This document shows, piece after piece, positions 1-8,903 of a DNA stretch of 57,759 nucleotides; positions within the stretch are counted from its first letter, which is position 1, and every line of letters starts with the position of its first letter. This DNA is from an uncultured beta proteobacterium (GTDB lineage Bacteria; Pseudomonadota; Gammaproteobacteria; Burkholderiales; Burkholderiaceae_C). The notes under the pieces are model-generated. The model did no database searches. It was not told the origin of the DNA and saw only the letters and a list, made by a program, of their open reading frames with translations. A program made the translations under genes and the position numbers. The stretch lies in the NCBI GenBank assembly GCA_903822435.1, contig CAIJPE010000218.1:1-57759 (forward strand). The letters are read 5' to 3'.

Positions 1-159
1 CTGCGTGCCATGGTGGCCCAGGGCGTCTTTCTGTTCGCGCTGGCAGCGATGATTCACCTCATCCTGCTGAGCACGCCCACCTTCAACTGGCTCGACGGCC
101 CCAAGGCCCGTCAAGGCGGTGCCGCGGTGCAGAACGCACCGTTGCCTGCCAAGCCCTGA
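1..159 (+). CDS. pufA: LH1 alpha subunit, 3' part (partial)
   Basis: The frame is open from the first base and ends at a TGA at 157-159, giving the last 52 residues of a light-harvesting 1 alpha polypeptide. The single membrane helix contains A-x-x-x-H (His at residue 19 of the fragment), the usual bacteriochlorophyll ligand, followed by the typical periplasmic T-F-N-W-L. LH1 alpha pairs with PufB and forms the ring around the reaction centre in the inner membrane. The start codon and pufB lie upstream of the window. Its position directly before pufL, with a stable hairpin between, is the standard puf operon layout. Confidence 0.93.
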   Translation: MRAMVAQGVFLFALAAMIHLILLSTPTFNWLDGPKARQGGAAVQNAPLPAKP

Positions 160-170
160 AGGCGATTCAC

Positions 171-206
171 GGGGTATCGCTCGCGCGGCTTGCCGCGTGA
201 CACCCC
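171..206 (+). other. pufA-pufL intercistronic RNA hairpin
   Basis: An inverted repeat pairs GGGGT (171-175) with ACCCC (202-206) and CGCGGC (184-189) with GCCGCG (192-197), with a mismatched section between. It lies 12 bases after the pufA stop and about 115 bases before pufL. In purple bacteria a hairpin here protects the upstream pufBA message from 3' decay, so LH1 is made in excess over reaction centre. There is no T-run, so it is not a classical terminator. The decay role is taken from other species. Confidence 0.6.
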
Positions 207-321
207 GAACGGGTAGCCGGCCAGCGCCAATGGGTGCGAACCGGCTCCCTCTTTGCAGTACCGAATTCCGAATATGAATCGCACGGGCCGCATGGGCCCG
301 GCGAACCGAAAGGACCAGAAG

Positions 322-1146
322 ATGGCCATGCTCAGCTTCGAAAGAAAATACCGCGTCCGCGGTGGAACCCTGGTTGGCGGGAATCTGTTCGATTTCTGGG
401 TCGGGCCCTTCTACGTCGGCTTCTTTGGCATCACGACGCTCTTCTTCTCGATCGTTGGCACGGCCATGATCCTGTGGGGCGCGGCCAAGGGGCCGACCTG
501 GAACCTCTGGCAGATCAACATCGCACCGCCGGACCTCAAGTACGGTCTGGGCATGGCGCCGCTGCTCGAAGGCGGCCTGTGGCAGATCATCACCGTGTGC
601 GCGGTCGGCGCCTTCGTCTCGTGGGCGCTGCGCGAGGTCGAGATCTGCCGCAAGCTCGGCATGGGATACCACGTGCCGGCGGCCTTCAGCATGGCGATCT
701 TTGCGTACGTCACGCTGGAAATCATCCGGCCGGTGCTGCTGGGCGCCTGGGGCCATGCCTTCCCGTACGGCATCTACAGCCACCTGGACTGGGTGTCCAA
801 CGTGGGCTATCAGTACCTGCACTTCCACTACAACCCGGCGCACATGCTGGCCATCACCTTCTTCTTCACCACCACGCTGGCGCTGTCGATGCACGGCGGA
901 CTGGTGCTGTCGGCCGCCAACCCTGGCAAGGGCAAGCCGGTTCGCACGCCGGACCACGAAGACACCTTCTTCCGCGATTTCATCGGCTACTCGGTCGGCA
1001 CCCTGGGCATCCACCGGCTGGGCCTGTTCCTGGCGATGGCGGCGGTGTTCTTCAGCGCCGTGTGCATCGTCATCAGCGGGCCCTTCTGGACCCGCGGCTG
1101 GCCTGAGTGGTGGGGTTGGTGGCTGGCGCTTCCGATCTGGAAATAA
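322..1146 (+). CDS. pufL: Photosynthetic reaction centre L subunit
   Basis: A 274-residue five-helix membrane protein that, with PufM, binds the special-pair bacteriochlorophylls, bacteriopheophytins, quinones and non-haem iron. The ligands are visible, one residue later than Rhodobacter numbering: His154 (accessory BChl), His174 (special pair), His191 and His231 (iron) and Glu213 (QB pocket). The start chosen is the ATG at 322 because AGGA lies at 311-314 and the family N-terminus reads [11 protein letters not shown] longer in-frame start at 253 has no family support. It is followed by pufM after 32 bases. Confidence 0.97.
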   Translation: MAMLSFERKYRVRGGTLVGGNLFDFWVGPFYVGFFGITTLFFSIVGTAMILWGAAKGPTWNLWQINIAPPDLKYGLGMAPLLEGGLWQIITVCAVGAFVSWALREVEICRKLGMGYHVPAAFSMAIFAYVTLEIIRPVLLGAWGHAFPYGIYSHLDWVSNVGYQYLHFHYNPAHMLAITFFFTTTLALSMHGGLVLSAANPGKGKPVRTPDHEDTFFRDFIGYSVGTLGIHRLGLFLAMAAVFFSAVCIVISGPFWTRGWPEWWGWWLALPIWK

Positions 1147-1178
1147 GCGAAACGGCACGCTGCACCGAGGACCATTTC

Positions 1179-2153
1179 ATGCAATACCAAAACCTATTCA
1201 CCACCGTCCAGGTCGTCGGCCCGGGCCACATGGGCGTTCCGCTGCCCGATGGCGACAGCCCCCGCACCGGCAAGACACCTGGCCACTGGCATCTTGCAGG
1301 CTGGCTGGGCAACGCTCAGATCGGCCCCATCTACCTGGGCGGCCTGGGCATCGCTTCGCTGATCACCGGCATGCTGTCGATCAACATCATGGGACTCAAC
1401 ATGTTGGCTTCGGTCAACTGGAGCCCTGTTCAGTTCATCCGCCAGCTGTTCTGGCTGGCCCTGGAGCCGCCGCCCCCGAGCTATGGTTTGCGCTTCCCGC
1501 CCATGAACCAGGGCGGTTGGTGGCTCCTGGCGGGCGCGCTGCTGACGGCTTCGATGTTGCTGTGGTGGGTGCGTTGCTACCGCCGCGCTCGGCAGTTGGG
1601 CATGGGCACGCACGTGGCATGGGCCTTCGCGGCTGCCATCTGGCTGTTCCTGGTGCTGGGCTTTTTCAGGCCCGTGCTGATGGGCAGCTGGTCCGAGGCC
1701 GTGCCTTTCGGCATCTTCCCGCACCTGGACTGGACGGCTGCCTTCTCGTTGCGTTACGGCAATCTGTTCTACAACCCGTTCCACGCGTTGTCGATCGTCT
1801 TCCTGTACGGCTCGACGCTGCTGTTTGCCATGCACGGCGCCACGATCCTGGCCGTCAGCCAGTTCGGCGGTGAACGCGAACTCGAACAGATCGTCGACCG
1901 CGGTACGGCCTCCGAACGGGCGGCCCTGTTCTGGCGCTGGACGATGGGCTTCAACGCCACGACCGAGTCCATCCACCGCTGGGCCTGGTGGTTCGCAGTG
2001 CTCTGCCCCCTGGTCGGCGGCATCGGAATCCTTCTTACGGGCACGGTTGTCGACAACTGGTACCTTTGGGCTGTGAAGCATCACGTCGCGCCGGCGTACC
2101 CCGCCATGACCGCGCCGGTGATCGACCCGGCTACCCTGGGAGTCAAGCCATGA
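1179..2153 (+). CDS. pufM: Photosynthetic reaction centre M subunit
   Basis: This 324-residue partner of PufL completes the reaction-centre core. Key residues fall at the Rhodobacter positions exactly: His182 (accessory BChl), His202 (special pair), His219 and His266 (iron) and Glu234 (iron). The start ATG at 1179 has GAGGA at 1167-1171. The long C-terminal tail after the last helix is usual in species with a bound cytochrome subunit, which docks on the periplasmic side. Its stop overlaps the pufC start (ATGA at 2150-2153), indicating translational coupling. Confidence 0.97.
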   Translation: MQYQNLFTTVQVVGPGHMGVPLPDGDSPRTGKTPGHWHLAGWLGNAQIGPIYLGGLGIASLITGMLSINIMGLNMLASVNWSPVQFIRQLFWLALEPPPPSYGLRFPPMNQGGWWLLAGALLTASMLLWWVRCYRRARQLGMGTHVAWAFAAAIWLFLVLGFFRPVLMGSWSEAVPFGIFPHLDWTAAFSLRYGNLFYNPFHALSIVFLYGSTLLFAMHGATILAVSQFGGERELEQIVDRGTASERAALFWRWTMGFNATTESIHRWAWWFAVLCPLVGGIGILLTGTVVDNWYLWAVKHHVAPAYPAMTAPVIDPATLGVKP

Positions 2154-3529
2154 TTCGGTTGTTCAAGATCACGGCCGTGCTGCTCAGCACGATGGCGCTG
2201 GCCGCCTGCTGGGAGCGCCCTCCGATGGAGAGCAAGCAGCAGGGCTACCGTGGCACGGGGATGGTCCAGATCTCCAACCCTCGCACCGTGGCTGAAACGG
2301 CCGCGTTGCACGAGGCGCCCCCGGCACCGCCGGCGGCATCGGCCGATGGCCCCAAGGCCAAGGACGTGTACCAGAACGTGCAGGTGCTGGGTGACCTGAG
2401 CGTGGGCGAGTTCGTGCGCACCATGACCTCGATCACCAGCTGGATTGCGCCTCAGGAAGGATGCGCCTATTGCCACAACCTGCAGAACCTGGCCGAAGAC
2501 AGCAAGTACACGAAGGTGGTGGCCCGCAAGATGGTGCAGATGACACAGCACCTGAACGTGGACTGGAAGAATCACGTCGCGGCCACGGGCGTGACCTGCT
2601 ACACCTGTCACCGCGGCAATGCGGTGCCGGCCAACCTGTGGTTCAAGGCCACTTCGAACAACCAGGGCCGATACATGCTGGGCGACGACGCCGGTCAGAA
2701 CAAGGCCGCCAAGTCGGTGGGTCTGACATCGCTGCCTTACGACCCGTTCTCGGCCTACCTGCTCGACAACAAGGCCATCCCCGACATCCGGGTAAACGGC
2801 ACGACGGCCCTGCCCACCGGCAACCGGCACTCGATCAAGCAGGCGGAACACACTTATGCGCTGATGATGCACATGGCCACGTCGCTGGGGGTGAACTGCA
2901 CCTTCTGCCACAACGCCAATGCGCTTCAGTCGTGGCAGAACGCAGCCCCGCAACGGGTCACGGCGTGGTACGGCATCCGCATGGTGGGCGATCTCAACTC
3001 GGGCTTCTTGACCCCGCTGACCGGCACCTTCCCGCCCAACCGCCTGGGCCCCTCCGGCGACGTCGGCAAGGTGTACTGCGCCACCTGCCACCAGGGCGTG
3101 AACAAGCCCCTGAACGGCGCACAGATGGCCAAGGACTACCCCGCGCTGCTGTACAAGGGCGGTGTATCGGCGCAAGTCACGGCCGCACCAGCCGACGCCC
3201 CGGTGCCCGACATCAACGGGATCCTGGGCAAGGTGCTGTTCGAAGTCGGCAAGTCGGATCTCGGCCCCCAGGCGCAGGACGTGGTCAAGGCCGCAGCCAC
3301 GCTGCTGGCCAGCAACCCGGCCGTGAAGATCGCGCTGTCGGGATATGCCGACAAGACCGGCTCGGCGGACGCGAATCTTGAACTGGCCAAGCAGCGGGCC
3401 TTCGCGGTGCGCGACGCCCTGAAGGCCGGCGGCGTGGCCGAGGACCGCATCGAGCTGAAGAAGCCCGAGTTCGTGGTCGGCGGCTCCGAGAGCGATGCGC
3501 GCCGGGTGGAGATCGTGGCCGCTCGCTGA
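2150..3529 (+). CDS. pufC: Reaction-centre tetrahaem cytochrome c subunit with C-terminal OmpA-like domain
   Basis: A 459-residue lipoprotein. It has a signal sequence with lipobox L-A-A-C (lipidated Cys20) and four haem motifs: C105-AYC-H109, C150-YTC-H154, C250-TFC-H254 and C310-ATC-H314. This is the periplasmic tetrahaem subunit that re-reduces the oxidised special pair. Unusually, residues about 362-459 form an OmpA-type peptidoglycan-binding domain, with L-S-G-Y-A-D near 396-401, A-K-Q-R-A near 413-417 and R-R-V-E-I at 451-455. The usual subunit ends soon after the fourth haem at about 330-360 residues. The frame is continuous across the join, so the fusion is not a frameshift artefact in this sequence. 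Starts by ATGA overlap with pufM. Confidence 0.95.
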   Translation: MIRLFKITAVLLSTMALAACWERPPMESKQQGYRGTGMVQISNPRTVAETAALHEAPPAPPAASADGPKAKDVYQNVQVLGDLSVGEFVRTMTSITSWIAPQEGCAYCHNLQNLAEDSKYTKVVARKMVQMTQHLNVDWKNHVAATGVTCYTCHRGNAVPANLWFKATSNNQGRYMLGDDAGQNKAAKSVGLTSLPYDPFSAYLLDNKAIPDIRVNGTTALPTGNRHSIKQAEHTYALMMHMATSLGVNCTFCHNANALQSWQNAAPQRVTAWYGIRMVGDLNSGFLTPLTGTFPPNRLGPSGDVGKVYCATCHQGVNKPLNGAQMAKDYPALLYKGGVSAQVTAAPADAPVPDINGILGKVLFEVGKSDLGPQAQDVVKAAATLLASNPAVKIALSGYADKTGSADANLELAKQRAFAVRDALKAGGVAEDRIELKKPEFVVGGSESDARRVEIVAAR

Positions 3530-3585
3530 GCGTGCGGCTGTCGCGTCCGCTGCCTGATCTTCACCACCTCGCCCCCGCGCCACCC

Positions 3586-4392
3586 ATGCCTGCGACGCCG
3601 TTGGTCGCTCGTTCGGGTGGCGCGCTTCATTCCACGGGCTCCACGCCGGCAGCAACCGCTGCCCAGGCGGCAAGTCTGGGCGCAGCGGGCTGCTGTTGCG
3701 TCCTGGTGCTCATCGACAGCGCCTCGGCCCTGTGGGCGTGGTCCCGCCTGGTGAGGGGCCCCCGCGCGCTTCGCGACGAGCCCGGTCTGCGCATGGCCAA
3801 GGTGCTGGGCAGCGGACGTGACGGTGGCTTTGGCCTCGCACCCAGCGCAACGCGGCAAGGCTTGTTCTGCGTGTTCGATGAAGAAGCGCAGGCCAGGGAC
3901 TTCCTCGACACCTCGCCCGTGGTGGCCGCCTACCGGCGCCACGCCCGCGAACTGTGCACGGCCATGTTGCGGCCGACCTCATGCCGCGGCACCTGGGACG
4001 GACGGGCGTTGCCGGTGGCCGCCGGCAACCCCGCGGCCCAACCCGACGCAGCGACACCGCGCCCGCCCCAACCCATCGCCGCGCTGACCCGGGCCTCCAT
4101 CCGGCCGAGTCGCGTGCGCGACTTCTGGCGCCGCGCCCCGGCTGCGCAGCGCTCGCTGGAAGGCACCGCGGGCTGCCGGCTCGGCGTGGGCCTCGGCGAA
4201 GCACCGCTGCTGCGCCAGGCGACCTTCAGCATCTGGGACAGCGCGGCCGCGATGGACGCCTATGCACGGCAGGGCGCACACCAGCAAGCCATCCGGGCGT
4301 CGCAGGCAGGCGATCACTTTTCGGAATCGATGTTCGTTCGCTTTGCGGTGCTGCAGGTGCAGGGCCAGTGGAAGGGACAGCGCCTTGACTGA
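3586..4392 (+). CDS. crtA: Spheroidene monooxygenase
   Basis: CrtA is an oxygen-dependent enzyme that adds the 2-keto group to spheroidene, giving spheroidenone. The 268-residue product has the family core: a V-L-V-L-I-D segment, then R-x-A-K-V-L-G-S-G-R-D-G-G-F and later W-D-S-A-A-A-M-x-A-Y-A near the C-terminus. The ATG at 3586 was chosen. A GTG at 3532, two bases after pufC, would add 18 residues, and neither start has a clear ribosome site. crtD begins inside its last codons, so pufC-crtA-crtD-crtC is probably cotranscribed with puf, as reported for Rubrivivax. Confidence 0.85.
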   Translation: MPATPLVARSGGALHSTGSTPAATAAQAASLGAAGCCCVLVLIDSASALWAWSRLVRGPRALRDEPGLRMAKVLGSGRDGGFGLAPSATRQGLFCVFDEEAQARDFLDTSPVVAAYRRHARELCTAMLRPTSCRGTWDGRALPVAAGNPAAQPDAATPRPPQPIAALTRASIRPSRVRDFWRRAPAAQRSLEGTAGCRLGVGLGEAPLLRQATFSIWDSAAAMDAYARQGAHQQAIRASQAGDHFSESMFVRFAVLQVQGQWKGQRLD

Positions 4393-6013
4393 GGCCCCGG
4401 CAGGGCCCCAGAACGGGGTTGCCTCGGCCGTTGCGCGGTCGGGCGCGCCCCGCGTGGTGGTGGTGGGTGCCGGCGTCGGCGGCCTGGTCACCGCCCTGCT
4501 CCTGGCCAGCAAGGGCCTGCGCGTGCAGGTGCTGGAAGCCAGCTCCAAACCCGGTGGCAAGATGCGCCAGATCCTGGCCGGCGGGCAACCGGTCGATTCG
4601 GGGCCCACGGTGCTCACCATGCGCTGGGTCTTCGAGCAGATCTTCGAGGAAGCTGGCAGTTCGCTGGCGCAACACCTGGCCCTGGCGCCGCTGCAGGTGC
4701 TGGCCCGGCACGCCTGGGGGCCGGACCCGGAGCGGGACCGCCTCGACCTCCATGCCGACCGGGCCCGCACCGTGGACGCCATCGCGCGTTTCAGCTCCCC
4801 GGCCGAGGCCCGCCGATTCGAGCGCTTCTGCGATGAGTCGCAGCGGGTGTATCGGTCGCTGGAAGGGCCCTACATCCGTTCCAGTCGGCCCTCGCTGGCC
4901 AGCATGATGACCGGCCTGGGGCCGCTCGGCCTGGCTCGGCTGGCCGGGCTCGGCCCCAACAGCTCGATGTGGAGCCTGTTGTCACGCCGCTTCCAGGACC
5001 CGCGCCTGCGCCAGCTGTTCGGCCGATACGCCACCTACTGCGGCGCCTCGCCTTGGGCTGCGCCGGCCACCCTGATGCTGGTGGCGCAGGTTGAATTGCA
5101 GGGTGTCTGGACGGTGTCAGGGGGCATGCACGCACTGGCCCTGGCCCTGGCCGACCTGGGCCGCAGGCGCGGCGTGGAATTCGAGTTCGACACGCCAGTC
5201 AACGCGATCACGGTCCACCGCGGACGCGCCAGCGGTGCCTGCAGTGCCGACGGTCGGCACTGGCAGGCCGATGCCGTCGTCTTCAACGGCGATGCCGACG
5301 CCTTGGCGCAGGGCCTGCTCGGCACGGCCGTGCAAGCCGCCGTGCCGGCCCGGCGCCCCACGGACCGCTCGCTGTCCGCGTTGACCTGTTCGGTGCTGGC
5401 GCGGACCGAAGGCTTTCCGCTGGTCCGGCACAACGTCTTCTTCCAGGACGACTACGCCAGCGAATTCAAGGATGTCTTCGATCGCGGCCGGCTGCCGCGC
5501 CAAGGCACCGTCTACCTTTGTGCGCAGGACCGGGGCGACGACGGGCCCGCCCCGGCAAACCGCCCCGAGCGCCTGCTGATGCTGGTCAACGCACCGCCGA
5601 ACGGTGATCGCGTGGCCGCCGACCCGATGGAGATCGAACGATGCGAGCACACCAGCCTGGCGCTGTTGGAACGTTGCGGCTTGACGGTGGAGCGCCAGAC
5701 GCCGTCCTGGGTGCGGACCACGCCACAGGATTTCAGCCGGCTCTTCCCGGGTTCGGGGGGCGGCCTGTACGGGACGGCCACCCACGGATGGATGTCGCTG
5801 TTCCGCCGGCCTGGCTCGACGACGCGCATTCCGGGGCTTTTCCTGGCGGGCGGCAGCGTGCACCCGGGACCGGGCGTGCCGATGGCCGCTCTCTCGGGAT
5901 CGTTGGCGGCAAACACGGTGATGGCACACCTCGGTTCGATCAGCCGGTCCCACGCGGCGGCTATCTCTGGTGGTATTTCGACGCCCTCAGCGACGACGGT
6001 CGGCACGGGCTGA
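4385..6013 (+). CDS. crtD: Carotenoid 3,4-desaturase (1-hydroxyneurosporene/methoxyneurosporene dehydrogenase)
   Basis: An FAD-dependent phytoene-desaturase-family enzyme that introduces the C-3,4 double bond in hydroxylated carotenoids. It has an N-terminal dinucleotide-binding motif V-V-V-G-A-G-V-G-G-L with the acidic end of strand 2 (L-E-A-S-S-K-P-G-G-K), and a C-terminal F-L-A-G-G-S-V-H-P-G-P-G-V-P-M-A substrate/FAD motif. The family start is best met by the TTG at 4385, which overlaps the crtA stop by 8 bases (542 residues); no ATG or GTG fits. The last residues after the FAD motif overlap crtC in another frame. Confidence 0.9.
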   Translation: MTEAPAGPQNGVASAVARSGAPRVVVVGAGVGGLVTALLLASKGLRVQVLEASSKPGGKMRQILAGGQPVDSGPTVLTMRWVFEQIFEEAGSSLAQHLALAPLQVLARHAWGPDPERDRLDLHADRARTVDAIARFSSPAEARRFERFCDESQRVYRSLEGPYIRSSRPSLASMMTGLGPLGLARLAGLGPNSSMWSLLSRRFQDPRLRQLFGRYATYCGASPWAAPATLMLVAQVELQGVWTVSGGMHALALALADLGRRRGVEFEFDTPVNAITVHRGRASGACSADGRHWQADAVVFNGDADALAQGLLGTAVQAAVPARRPTDRSLSALTCSVLARTEGFPLVRHNVFFQDDYASEFKDVFDRGRLPRQGTVYLCAQDRGDDGPAPANRPERLLMLVNAPPNGDRVAADPMEIERCEHTSLALLERCGLTVERQTPSWVRTTPQDFSRLFPGSGGGLYGTATHGWMSLFRRPGSTTRIPGLFLAGGSVHPGPGVPMAALSGSLAANTVMAHLGSISRSHAAAISGGISTPSATTVGTG

Positions 6014-6861
6014 CCATCATTGCCTTCGTCGGCAGCGTCTTCTCGCCCTACTACGCGTGGGCCCGGGGAGGCGACAACGCGGCCGATCCCGAAGACCACT
6101 GCTGCCTGAACGTGGCCCTGTACGGTGCCGGCGGCAGCCGGTGGGCCATGACCGAGCGGGGACGGCGTTGGGTGCAGCGCGACGCCACCCAGTTCCAGAT
6201 CGGCCCGAGCCGCATGCACTGGGATGGCCAGGCGCTGGTGGTCGACATCGACGAAGTCACCGTGCCGATACCGCGCCGGCTGCGCGGCCGCGTGCGCCTG
6301 ATGCCGCAGGGCTTGTGCAGCTTCAACGCGGCGCTGGACGCGCAGGGCCGCCACCGCTGGGGGCCGATCGCACCGTGCGCCCGGATCGAAGTCGAGTTCG
6401 ACAAGCCGGGGCTGTCCTGGAAGGGCCATGCCTACCTGGATTCGAACGAGGGGGACGAACCCATCGACGCGCCGTTCCACGACTGGGATTGGTCCCGCGC
6501 GAGGATGGCCGACGGCAGCACGGCGGTGATCTACGACGTGCGCGCCAAGTCCGGCGAAGACCGGGTGATCGCCCAGCGCTTCGCCCCCGAGGGCACGGCC
6601 ACGCCGTTCGAAGCGGCGGACCGGCAGGGCCTGCCACGCTCACTGTGGGGCTTGCGCCGCGGCATCCGCAGCGAGCCCGCAGGCCCGCCGGCCACGCTGA
6701 CCAAGACCCTGGAGGACACGCCGTTCTACGTGCGGTCCACGCTCGAGGCCACCCTGCTGGGCGAGCGCGTCACCGCCATCCATGAATCGCTGGATGTGCC
6801 CCGCGTGGTGTCGTTGCCTGTCCGGCTGATGCTGCCATGGCGCATGCCGAGGAGGAGCTAA
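5641..6861 (+). CDS. crtC: Acyclic carotenoid 1,2-hydratase (hydroxyneurosporene synthase)
   Basis: CrtC adds water across the C-1,2 double bond of neurosporene or lycopene. The conserved part begins near 5955 with G-G-Y-L-W-W-Y-F-D-A-L-S-D-D-G and continues through F-V-G-S-V-F-S-P-Y-Y-A-W and the H-C-C-L-N-V-A-L-Y-G segment. No ATG, GTG or TTG exists between 5791 and the conserved start, so translation must begin at the ATG at 5788 or further upstream inside crtD. The ATG at 5641 gives 406 residues, matching the long (about 44 kDa) Rubrivivax-type enzyme; 5788 would give 357. The C-terminus is Arg-rich. Confidence 0.88.
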   Translation: MRAHQPGAVGTLRLDGGAPDAVLGADHATGFQPALPGFGGRPVRDGHPRMDVAVPPAWLDDAHSGAFPGGRQRAPGTGRADGRSLGIVGGKHGDGTPRFDQPVPRGGYLWWYFDALSDDGRHGLTIIAFVGSVFSPYYAWARGGDNAADPEDHCCLNVALYGAGGSRWAMTERGRRWVQRDATQFQIGPSRMHWDGQALVVDIDEVTVPIPRRLRGRVRLMPQGLCSFNAALDAQGRHRWGPIAPCARIEVEFDKPGLSWKGHAYLDSNEGDEPIDAPFHDWDWSRARMADGSTAVIYDVRAKSGEDRVIAQRFAPEGTATPFEAADRQGLPRSLWGLRRGIRSEPAGPPATLTKTLEDTPFYVRSTLEATLLGERVTAIHESLDVPRVVSLPVRLMLPWRMPRRS

Positions 6862-6995
6862 TTGGTCCCCGAGCTCGCCGGTGCTCGCTACCTCCCACGA
6901 GGGGGCCTTCCGCTGGCGGACCGGCATAGCCGGATGCGCGGCGGCAAGCCTGGCCTGATTTCAAACCCACGATCGTCAAACTTTCAGGAGCCACC

Positions 6996-7226
6996 ATGAC
7001 TGCATCACCTGCCATCGCCACGACTGTCCGCAAGATCACCCCCGTTGGCTATGCGGTGGTGGTAATCATCGGATTGGCCTATGGATTCGACGTCGGCCAA
7101 CGGATCAGCGGCCCCATCATGGGGGCGATCATGGCCCTCAACACCGCGGTGTTCGGGGTGTTGTGCGTCAGCGCCGTGGCGGGCTGGGTGCTGGAGCGGA
7201 GCGCGCGGCCCCAAGGCCGCGGCTGA
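6996..7226 (+). CDS. Small two-helix membrane protein of unknown function (76 residues)
   Basis: No family was recognised. The ATG has a strong ribosome site (AGGAG at 6986-6990, 5-base spacing), which supports a real gene. The product has two hydrophobic segments at about residues 17-32 and 40-65, separated by a short polar loop (F-D-V-G-Q-R), and a basic, Gly-rich C-terminus. It has no histidine, so it is not a light-harvesting polypeptide. It lies 134 bases after crtC and meets the 48-residue gene on the other strand tail to tail. A role in antenna assembly is only a guess from position. Confidence 0.6.
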   Translation: MTASPAIATTVRKITPVGYAVVVIIGLAYGFDVGQRISGPIMGAIMALNTAVFGVLCVSAVAGWVLERSARPQGRG

Positions 7227-7247
7227 GGGCTCGGGGGTTCCGCCGCC

Positions 7248-7394
7248 TCAATCGGCGGCGGCGGCCTGCTTCTCTTTCTGGCGCTTGATGCGGTAGGCGA
7301 GTTCGCGCTTCTGGTTCTGGTAGTAGAACGAGTTGAAGATCCACATCAGTACGACCACGATCCAGATGGTCAGAAGGATGTAAAACGTGTCCAA
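7248..7394 (-). CDS. Single-helix microprotein of the puc operon (48 residues, TTG start)
   Basis: Read leftward from a TTG at 7394 to a TGA at 7250-7248. AGGAG (complement of 7405-7401) lies 6 bases before the TTG. The product has one hydrophobic helix (about residues 4-24, rich in I, V, L and W), then an aromatic F-Y-Y-Q-N-Q and a Lys/Arg-rich tail ending A-A-A-A-D. It lacks histidine, so it cannot ligate bacteriochlorophyll like LH alpha or beta. It starts 42 bases after the pucC stop and is probably the last gene of pucBAC. It differs from the larger Rhodobacter PucD and PucE proteins. Function unknown. Confidence 0.6.
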   Translation of the reverse strand: MDTFYILLTIWIVVVLMWIFNSFYYQNQKRELAYRIKRQKEKQAAAAD

Positions 7395-7436
7395 GGCGGT
7401 CTCCTAGCAGGTGTGAAAGGGTGGCAGCTTGCAGCG

Positions 7437-8852
7437 TCAGCGCTCTTGTCGAGGCCTGGCCCCTCGCTGGAGTGTCGACATGATGAACATCGTGCAGGCC
7501 AGCAGGATGATCTCGACGCTGTAGACAAAGAGGTAGCCCGACGTTGGGCCGCTCAAGGAGGGCCCGAAAGCCCCCCGGGCAGCGAACGCAGCAACGGTGT
7601 CGTTCATGATACCTCCGGCTGCAGTGGCCACGCCCACGGCGGTGGCCTGCACCGCGCCCCAGGCGCCCATCGCCAGGCCCGTCTGATCCTTCGGCGCACT
7701 GTTCATCGTGGCGGTCAAGGTACCGTGGCCGAACAGGCCGGCGCCGAAACCCACCAGCAGGGCGCCGAGCGTGAACAGCAGCACCGAGCCGAACGCCGAG
7801 GCCGACACGATCACCAGCGCGAATGCAGGGATGCCCACCATGGCACCGGTACCCGCCATCTTGAACGGGTCCGCGCCGCGGCTGAGGACGTTCGAGGCCA
7901 AGGAAAAGCCCACAAGCCCCCCCAGGGCCAACGTGGCGGTCAACGACGTGGTCGCCCCGACACTCATGTGCAGGATCTGGCCGCCGTAGGGCTCGAGCAG
8001 CACGTCCTGCATGCTGAAGGCCATGGTGCCCAGTCCGATGGCCGTCAGGCGGCGAACGGCCCGCCCGCCCTCGATAAACTTCATCCAGGACTCGCGGAAG
8101 GTCTGCGGTGCCTGGGCCGTGGCCTTGATGAAGCGGGCCGGACGCCGGGTCTCCTGCTTCCACAGGGCAATGGTGTTGAGAATCATCGTGACCACGGCCG
8201 AGCCCTGGATGACCTGCACCAGGCGGCCGGGGCTGAAATCTTCCAGCAATGCGCCGAAGAGCAGCGCGCTCACGATGGTGCCGGCCAGCAGCATCACGTA
8301 CATGAGGCCCACCACTTTCGGTTGCGACTCCACCGGCGCGAGGTCGGTGGCCAGCGCGAGGCCGGCGGTCTGCGTGGTGTGCAGGCCTGCGCCAACGAGC
8401 AGGAAGGCAATCCCGGCACCGGCCGGGCCGACCCAGGACGGCCACTGGCTGGCGTTGCCCATGCCCGAGAGCACCAGCAAGGCGAAAGGCATCACTGCCA
8501 GCCCGCCGAATTGCACCAGCGTGCCCATCCAGATGTAAGGCACGCGCCGCCATCCGAGCTCGGAGCGGTGGTTGTCGGAGCGGTGGCCGACCATGGCGCG
8601 AAACGGTGCATACAACACCGGCAGCGACAGCATGATGGCCACCAGCGAGGCCGGTACTTTCAGCTCGACGATCATCACGCGGTTCAAGGTGCCCACGAGC
8701 AGCACGAGGGCCATGCCCACGGACACTTGGAACAGCGATAGGCGCAGCAAGCGGGAGAGGGGCAGATCCGGCGTCGCCGCATCCGCGAAGGGCAGGAACC
8801 GTGGCCCCAGTTCGGCCAGTGTCCGCGTGACTTTGAGACTGATGGCGTTCAT
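7437..8852 (-). CDS. pucC: LH2 assembly protein, PucC/LhaA family
   Basis: A 471-residue membrane protein with about 12 helices, of the MFS-like BCH2/PucC family that delivers bacteriochlorophyll to antenna polypeptides during assembly. Family motifs present include R-L-S-L-F-Q-V-S-V-G-M near the N-terminus, S-D-N-H-R-S, W-R-R-V-P-Y-I-W-M-G, Q-T-A-G-L-A-L-A-T-D and M-Q-D-V-L-L-E-P-Y-G-G. The ATG at 8852 matches the start of the lhaA paralogue at 17751. Placement just after pucBA marks it as the LH2-specific copy. Confidence 0.92.
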   Translation of the reverse strand: MNAISLKVTRTLAELGPRFLPFADAATPDLPLSRLLRLSLFQVSVGMALVLLVGTLNRVMIVELKVPASLVAIMLSLPVLYAPFRAMVGHRSDNHRSELGWRRVPYIWMGTLVQFGGLAVMPFALLVLSGMGNASQWPSWVGPAGAGIAFLLVGAGLHTTQTAGLALATDLAPVESQPKVVGLMYVMLLAGTIVSALLFGALLEDFSPGRLVQVIQGSAVVTMILNTIALWKQETRRPARFIKATAQAPQTFRESWMKFIEGGRAVRRLTAIGLGTMAFSMQDVLLEPYGGQILHMSVGATTSLTATLALGGLVGFSLASNVLSRGADPFKMAGTGAMVGIPAFALVIVSASAFGSVLLFTLGALLVGFGAGLFGHGTLTATMNSAPKDQTGLAMGAWGAVQATAVGVATAAGGIMNDTVAAFAARGAFGPSLSGPTSGYLFVYSVEIILLACTMFIMSTLQRGARPRQER

Positions 8853-8903
8853 GACGGTGAAGCGATGCGCAAGTCTGTGGTCAGTGGGCAGGTGTTGTGG
8901 AAA

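Noticed and set aside
2081..3673. A 530-codon leftward open frame opposite pufC
   Set aside because: It is antisense to four haem motifs and an OmpA-like domain, with Arg/His/Val-rich sequence and no recognisable fold.
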